A DNA stretch of 35,641 bases, from assembly GCF_944325745.1 (NCBI RefSeq), contig NZ_CALVBG010000008.1, positions 1-35,641 on the forward strand, in the 5' to 3' direction. Source of the stretch: an uncultured Faecalicoccus sp. GTDB taxonomy: Bacteria; Bacillota_I; Bacilli_A; Erysipelotrichales; Erysipelotrichaceae. The notes beneath the pieces were generated by a model. It did not search any database, had not been told where the DNA came from, and saw nothing but the letters and a program-made list of their open reading frames with translations. How positions within the stretch are numbered: the stretch's first letter is position 1; the number at the start of each line of letters is the position of its first letter. Positions 31,190-35,641 of the stretch are shown piece by piece. The translations under genes were made by a program, and so were the position numbers.

Positions 31190-32269
31190 ATGGAAAGACT
31201 GTTGATTTTAGAAGATGGCAGCGTCTATAAGGGAACTGCCTTTGGAAGCGATAACTTCCAAATTGGAGAGTTGGTCTTCAATACTTCGATGACGGGGTAT
31301 CAGGAGATCTTAACGGACAATTCCTATTGTGGACAAATCGTTTTGATGACGTATCCGCTGATTGGAAATTACGGTGTCAATCGTGATGATAACGAAAGTA
31401 TCATCCCGGCGGTATTTGGCTTTGTCGTAAAGGATTACTGCGACGAACCCAACAACTGGAGAAGCCAGGAAACATTGGACGCATATTTAAAACGCGTGGA
31501 TATTCCCGGCCTTTATGGAGTCGATACGCGCGCTATTACGCGCAAGATCCGTGAAAAAGGAACGATGCGTGCTACTTTGGCTGCACCGGATGCCAATATT
31601 GAAGAGATCATACAAACGTTGAAGGAAGCGGATTTCTTACATGATCAGGTAAAACGCGTGAGCTCTTCCAAGATCTTCCCGATCCCCAACCGCGGCAAAA
31701 AAGTGGTTTTGATGGATTTTGGGGCCAAGATGGGAATCGTTCGCGAACTTTCTAAACGCGGCTGCGATCTGATCGTAGTGCCTTATAACACACCGGCTGA
31801 TGTGATCATGGGCTTCCATCCCGATGGCGTAGTCTTGTCCAATGGTCCGGGAAATCCGGAAGATGTTCCAGAAGCGATCGAGACGGTTCGTCAGCTGATT
31901 CCGCAGACGGTTGTGTTCGGAATTTGTTTAGGGCATCAGTTGATTTCTTTGGCTTGCGGCGCTAAAACCTATAAATTGAAATTTGGTCATCGTGGAGCGA
32001 ATCATCCGGTCGTGGATCTGAAATCGGGAACGGTTTTGATCACGAGCCAGAACCATGGTTTTGCGGTGGATATCGATTCATTGAAGAACACTCGTTTAGA
32101 GATGACTTATCAAGCATTGAATGATAAGAGCTGTGAAGGGGTGCAACATAAAGATTATCCATGTTTCAGTATGCAGTTCCACCCGGAAGCCAGTGCGGGA
32201 CCGTTAGATTCTGAAAACTTGTTTGATCATTTCATGGATGTATTGGAAAAGGAGAATCACTATGCCTAA
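31190..32269 (+). CDS. carA: Carbamoyl-phosphate synthase small (glutaminase) subunit
   Basis: 359 residues. N-terminal CarA domain ([17 protein letters not shown]), then a class I glutamine amidotransferase with nucleophile C246 (FGICLGHQ) and catalytic His-Glu in FHPEAS. It supplies ammonia to CarB. ATG 31190 is chosen: AAAGGA lies about 10 nt before it, inside the end of pyrC, while the frame opening at 31172 has none. It overlaps carB by 8 nt. Being inside the pyr operon, it is the pyrimidine-linked copy. Confidence 0.97.
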   Translation: MERLLILEDGSVYKGTAFGSDNFQIGELVFNTSMTGYQEILTDNSYCGQIVLMTYPLIGNYGVNRDDNESIIPAVFGFVVKDYCDEPNNWRSQETLDAYLKRVDIPGLYGVDTRAITRKIREKGTMRATLAAPDANIEEIIQTLKEADFLHDQVKRVSSSKIFPIPNRGKKVVLMDFGAKMGIVRELSKRGCDLIVVPYNTPADVIMGFHPDGVVLSNGPGNPEDVPEAIETVRQLIPQTVVFGICLGHQLISLACGAKTYKLKFGHRGANHPVVDLKSGTVLITSQNHGFAVDIDSLKNTRLEMTYQALNDKSCEGVQHKDYPCFSMQFHPEASAGPLDSENLFDHFMDVLEKENHYA

Positions 32270-35200
32270 ACGTCAAGATATACATAAGATATTAGTCATT
32301 GGTTCTGGACCGATCGTCATTGGTCAGGCTGCCGAATTTGATTATGCCGGAAGCCAGGCTTGCCAGTCTTTGCGTGAAGAAGGATATGAAGTTATTTTGA
32401 TCAACTCCAATCCGGCCACGATCATGACGGATACGACGATTGCCGACCGTGTTTATATTGAACCGATCACGTTGGATTTTGCCAAACGTGTGATCTATAA
32501 AGAAAGACCGGATGCGATCTTAGGATCTCTGGGAGGACAGACAGGGTTAAACTTGGTCGTTGAACTTCATAACGACGGGATCTTGGATGAATGCGGCGTT
32601 GAAATTTTAGGAACGGATCTGCATGCGATCAACCGTGCCGAAGACCGTGAATTGTTCCGTTCTTTGATGCAGGAAATCAAAGAACCGGTACCGGAAAGTG
32701 CCATTGTGCATACGGTAGATCTGGCCGTGGAATTCTGTAATACACACGGGTATCCGGTCGTGGTTCGTCCTGCTTATACCTTGGGAGGAACCGGCGGCGG
32801 TTTTGCGGATAACGAAGAAGAACTTCGCGAGATCTGTGAAGCGGGTTTGAAGATCTCTCCGGTCGGACAGTGTCTGATCGAACAAAGTATTGCCGGTTAT
32901 AAAGAAATCGAATACGAAGTTATGCGCGATGCCCATGACAATGCCATCGTGGTATGTAATATGGAAAACGTCGATCCTGTCGGCATCCATACCGGGGACA
33001 GTATCGTTGTGGCGCCGGTCCAGACTTTGACGGACCGTGAAAACCAGATGCTGCGAAGTGCTTCTTTGAAGATCATTCGTGCGCTGAAGATCTGCGGCGG
33101 ATGTAACGTGCAGCTGGCTTTGGATCCGCAGAGCTTTAAATATTATGTCATCGAGGTCAACCCTCGTGTATCTCGCTCTTCGGCTTTGGCCTCTAAGGCA
33201 ACAGGATATCCGATTGCCAAGATTTCTGCCAAATTGGCTGTGGGTCTGACTCTGGATGAGATCTTGAACCCGATCACCAAGACAAGCTACGCTTGTTTTG
33301 AACCGGCTATCGATTACGTGGTCACAAAATTCCCGCGCTTCCCATTTGACAAGTTCCCAAGTGCCGACCGCCGTTTAGGAACACAGATGAAGGCGACCGG
33401 GGAGGTCATGTCCATTGGCCGTAATTTTGAAGAATCCTTCTTAAAGGCCGTACGTTCTTTAGAAATGAAAGTAGATCATATCGAAAAAGCTGAATTTGCC
33501 GCCATGGATCAGATGCAGCTGATGGAAAAGATCAAAAAGAACGATGACGAAAGAATCTTTGCGATTGCCCAATGGCTCAGAAACGGCTATGACATGTCGG
33601 TGATCGTAGAAGAAACAAAGATGGATGCCTTCTTTATCTCTCATATCAAACGCATCATTGAACTGGAAAAAGAGATGAAGGCCCATCCAAAAGATCTTGA
33701 TGTATTGAAAAAGTTGAAGACTTTCGGTTTTGCGGACAGCTATATTGCCCGCAACTGGGATATGAAGGAAAAGGAAGTCTACGATCTGCGAAAAGAAAAC
33801 GGAATCATTCCGGTATTCAAGATGGTGGATACTTGTGCCGGAGAGTTTACCAGCGCAACTCCTTATTTCTACTCGAGCTATGATGAAGAAAATGAATCCA
33901 TTTGTTCGGACAAGAAAAAGATCGTTGTATTAGGTTCCGGACCGATCCGTATCGGACAAGGGGTAGAATTTGACTATGCGACGGTTCATTGTGTGGAAAC
34001 TTTGCGCAATGCCGGTTATGAAGCCATCATCATCAACAACAACCCGGAAACGGTTTCGACAGACTTCTCGATCAGTGACAAATTGTACTTTGAACCATTG
34101 ACGACCGAAGATGTGATGCATGTGATCGAACTGGAAAAACCATTAGGTGTCATTGTACAGTTCGGTGGGCAGACGGCCATCAACTTGGCCGAATCTTTGG
34201 TCGAACATGGCGTGAAGATCTTAGGAACGTCCTTAGAAGATATCGATCGTGCGGAAGACCGTCATGAGTTTGAAGCGATGTTGAAGAAATTGGATATTCC
34301 GCAGCCTCAGGGAGAAACCGCAATCACCGTGGAAGAAGCTTTGGTCATTGCCCAGAAGATCGGTTATCCGGTTCTGGTTCGTCCAAGCTATGTCTTGGGA
34401 GGACGTGCCATGGAGATCGTGCATAATGATGATGAATTGAAGATTTATATGGCGACGGCGGTCAAAGAGATCAGTCACGATGCGCCGATCCTGGTAGATA
34501 AATATATCGTCGGAAAAGAATTGGAGATCGATGCGATCGCTGATGGCGAAAATGTATTTATTCCAGGCGTGATGGAACATATCGAGCGTGCCGGAGTCCA
34601 TTCGGGAGACTCGATCAGTGTGTATCCAACGCAGATCATTTCGCAAGAAGTCAAAGAAAAGATCATTGATTACGGAATTCGCATTGGAAAAGGCTTCCAC
34701 TTTGTAGGTCTGTACAATATTCAGTTTATCGTAGATAAGGATGACAACGTTTATGTCTTAGAGGTCAATCCGCGTTCCAGCCGTACAGTGCCGTTCTTGT
34801 CCAAGATCACAGGCATTCAAATGTCCAATATCGCAACCAAGGCGATCTTAGGCCATTCGATCGTAGAACAAGGATATACGCCAGGCTATCATCCGGATGA
34901 TCAAAACCGTGTCTTTGTCAAAGCGCCGGTATTCTCGTTTGCGAAACTTCGTTCCGTTGATACCGTGTTAGGTCCGGAAATGAAGTCGACCGGAGAAGCT
35001 TTAGGATCGGATGTCAACTTGGAAAAAGCGCTGTATAAAGCTTTGGTTGCCAGCGGAATCTCAGTGCCGATGCATGGCAATGTATTGTTGACGATTGCCG
35101 ATGAAGATAAGGCCGAAGCTTTGAAACTAGCCAAACGCTTTGCGGATATCGGCTATGGGGTCTATGCGACCAAGGGAACGGCCAAGATGTTAGAAGAAAA

Positions 35201-35468
35201 TGGCTTGTTTGTTCACTATGCCAATAAGATCGAAGAAGGCGGCGACAACAATGTCGTTGAGATCATTCGTCATGGTCGAGTCAACTTCGTCATCAATACG
35301 ATGAGCAATAAGACCAATTCGACTAGCCGTGATGGATTTGTGATCCGTCGTGTAGCGGCCGAAAACAATATTTCTTGTATGACAAGTCTAGATACGGCCG
35401 AAGCGTTGACTCGTGTCTTAGAATCACTGTCCTTCTCGATGATCAGTATGAACGAGATGGGGAAATAA
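32262..35468 (+). CDS. carB: Carbamoyl-phosphate synthase large subunit
   Basis: 1068 residues, full length. Two homologous halves each open with a nucleotide-binding strand ([20 protein letters not shown] near residue 10 and [20 protein letters not shown] near 555) and each holds an ATP-grasp domain ([36 protein letters not shown]). A C-terminal MGS-like regulatory domain follows (from about 940: [20 protein letters not shown]), the usual site for UMP or ornithine control. ATG 32262, with AAGGAG upstream, overlaps the end of carA. Confidence 0.98.
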   Translation: MPKRQDIHKILVIGSGPIVIGQAAEFDYAGSQACQSLREEGYEVILINSNPATIMTDTTIADRVYIEPITLDFAKRVIYKERPDAILGSLGGQTGLNLVVELHNDGILDECGVEILGTDLHAINRAEDRELFRSLMQEIKEPVPESAIVHTVDLAVEFCNTHGYPVVVRPAYTLGGTGGGFADNEEELREICEAGLKISPVGQCLIEQSIAGYKEIEYEVMRDAHDNAIVVCNMENVDPVGIHTGDSIVVAPVQTLTDRENQMLRSASLKIIRALKICGGCNVQLALDPQSFKYYVIEVNPRVSRSSALASKATGYPIAKISAKLAVGLTLDEILNPITKTSYACFEPAIDYVVTKFPRFPFDKFPSADRRLGTQMKATGEVMSIGRNFEESFLKAVRSLEMKVDHIEKAEFAAMDQMQLMEKIKKNDDERIFAIAQWLRNGYDMSVIVEETKMDAFFISHIKRIIELEKEMKAHPKDLDVLKKLKTFGFADSYIARNWDMKEKEVYDLRKENGIIPVFKMVDTCAGEFTSATPYFYSSYDEENESICSDKKKIVVLGSGPIRIGQGVEFDYATVHCVETLRNAGYEAIIINNNPETVSTDFSISDKLYFEPLTTEDVMHVIELEKPLGVIVQFGGQTAINLAESLVEHGVKILGTSLEDIDRAEDRHEFEAMLKKLDIPQPQGETAITVEEALVIAQKIGYPVLVRPSYVLGGRAMEIVHNDDELKIYMATAVKEISHDAPILVDKYIVGKELEIDAIADGENVFIPGVMEHIERAGVHSGDSISVYPTQIISQEVKEKIIDYGIRIGKGFHFVGLYNIQFIVDKDDNVYVLEVNPRSSRTVPFLSKITGIQMSNIATKAILGHSIVEQGYTPGYHPDDQNRVFVKAPVFSFAKLRSVDTVLGPEMKSTGEALGSDVNLEKALYKALVASGISVPMHGNVLLTIADEDKAEALKLAKRFADIGYGVYATKGTAKMLEENGLFVHYANKIEEGGDNNVVEIIRHGRVNFVINTMSNKTNSTSRDGFVIRRVAAENNISCMTSLDTAEALTRVLESLSFSMISMNEMGK

Positions 35469-35471
35469 GGC

Positions 35472-35641
35472 ATGATTCAGGAAAATGCCAAGATCCTTTC
35501 CAATACAGAAATGGTAAAGGATATCTGGAAGATGGAAATTAAGACCCAGCTGGTCAAAGAAGCCAGACCGGGTCAGTTTATAGAGATCCAGGTGCCGCCG
35601 TTTTTCTTGCGGCGCCCGATCTCGATCCATGAGATCAAAGA
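35472..35641 (+). CDS. pyrK: Dihydroorotate dehydrogenase electron-transfer subunit (5' end only)
   Basis: Starts 3 nt after the carB stop and runs off the window after 56 codons. The visible part, MIQENAKILSNTEMVKDIW then ARPGQFIEIQVPPFFLRRPI, has the PyrK start with the FAD-binding RRPIS motif (LRRPISIHEI). PyrK carries electrons from PyrD (type 1B) to NAD+. A pyrD gene is expected just downstream. The ribosome site is weak (AAGG), so coupling to carB is likely. Confidence 0.92.
   Translation, partial: MIQENAKILSNTEMVKDIWKMEIKTQLVKEARPGQFIEIQVPPFFLRRPISIHEIK

Noticed and set aside
1..35641. CRISPR arrays, tRNA or rRNA genes, insertion sequences, prophage or toxin-antitoxin and defence genes
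   Set aside because: I looked for regular spaced repeats, cloverleaf-like ends, transposase or integrase motifs and small paired toxin genes and found none that could be supported.

Overview
The window is a gene-dense stretch of a mid-GC Firmicutes (Bacillota) chromosome. The gene set suggests an Erysipelotrichia-type gut or oral anaerobe. Supporting signs are a rubrerythrin, a ypmB-dnaD-nth cluster in the Bacillus order, a type III pantothenate kinase, a YtrA-type GntR/ABC operon, strong Shine-Dalgarno sites, TTGACA/TATAAT promoters (often with an extended -10), and many U-tailed hairpin terminators. The taxonomic call is inferred from gene content only. I saw no rRNA or tRNA genes, CRISPR arrays, insertion sequences, phage genes or recognisable defence systems.

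Layout. (a) 1-3536: a sugar-phosphate locus with the end of a split transketolase, a divergently oriented SorC-family regulator, then a class II aldolase, a divergent YjbQ protein and an archaeal-type triosephosphate isomerase. The 250-bp divergent intergenic region holds two near-consensus promoters and four copies of a CAAATGT element placed as operators would be. (b) 3573-7496: ispD, a shortened catalytically dead-looking IspD paralogue, a PEGL-type P-type ATPase and a small unknown gene. (c) 7495-9368, minus strand: degV, a cyclophilin and a flavin-reductase-like gene. (d) 9446-13764: a compact S66 peptidase, a multipass membrane protein, recG and an anchored extracytoplasmic protein. (e) 13779-15750, minus strand: coaBC and coaX, giving three steps of CoA synthesis. 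(f) 15848-18841: glycerate kinase with a thioredoxin-like lipoprotein, a pyrophosphatase-like protein ending in a 15-T tract, rubrerythrin and a small unknown. (g) 18838-20604, minus strand: a YigZ/IMPACT protein, a small membrane protein and a GNAT acetyltransferase. (h) 20676-24250: YbaK deacylase, xanthine/uracil-type permease, then ypmB-dnaD-nth. (i) 24265-26576, minus strand: a CBS-domain (CbpB-like) protein, then a CNNM/CorC-type protein preceded by a possible 15-codon leader ORF and overlapping xpt. (j) 26656-28605: an autoregulated-looking YtrA-type regulator with ABC ATPase and permease. (k) 28598-35641: a DUF1294 protein, then the pyrimidine operon pyrB-pyrC-carA-carB-pyrK, which starts behind a terminator-like hairpin in its leader.

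The best candidates for something undescribed are the sugar-phosphate operon with its operator array, the degenerate IspD paralogue next to an intact IspD, and the pyr leader attenuator, which carries no PyrR-type site that I could recognise. Most of the rest is ordinary housekeeping. Start codons were moved from the longest reading frame wherever ribosome binding sites, promoters or overlaps argued for it, and each case is explained.
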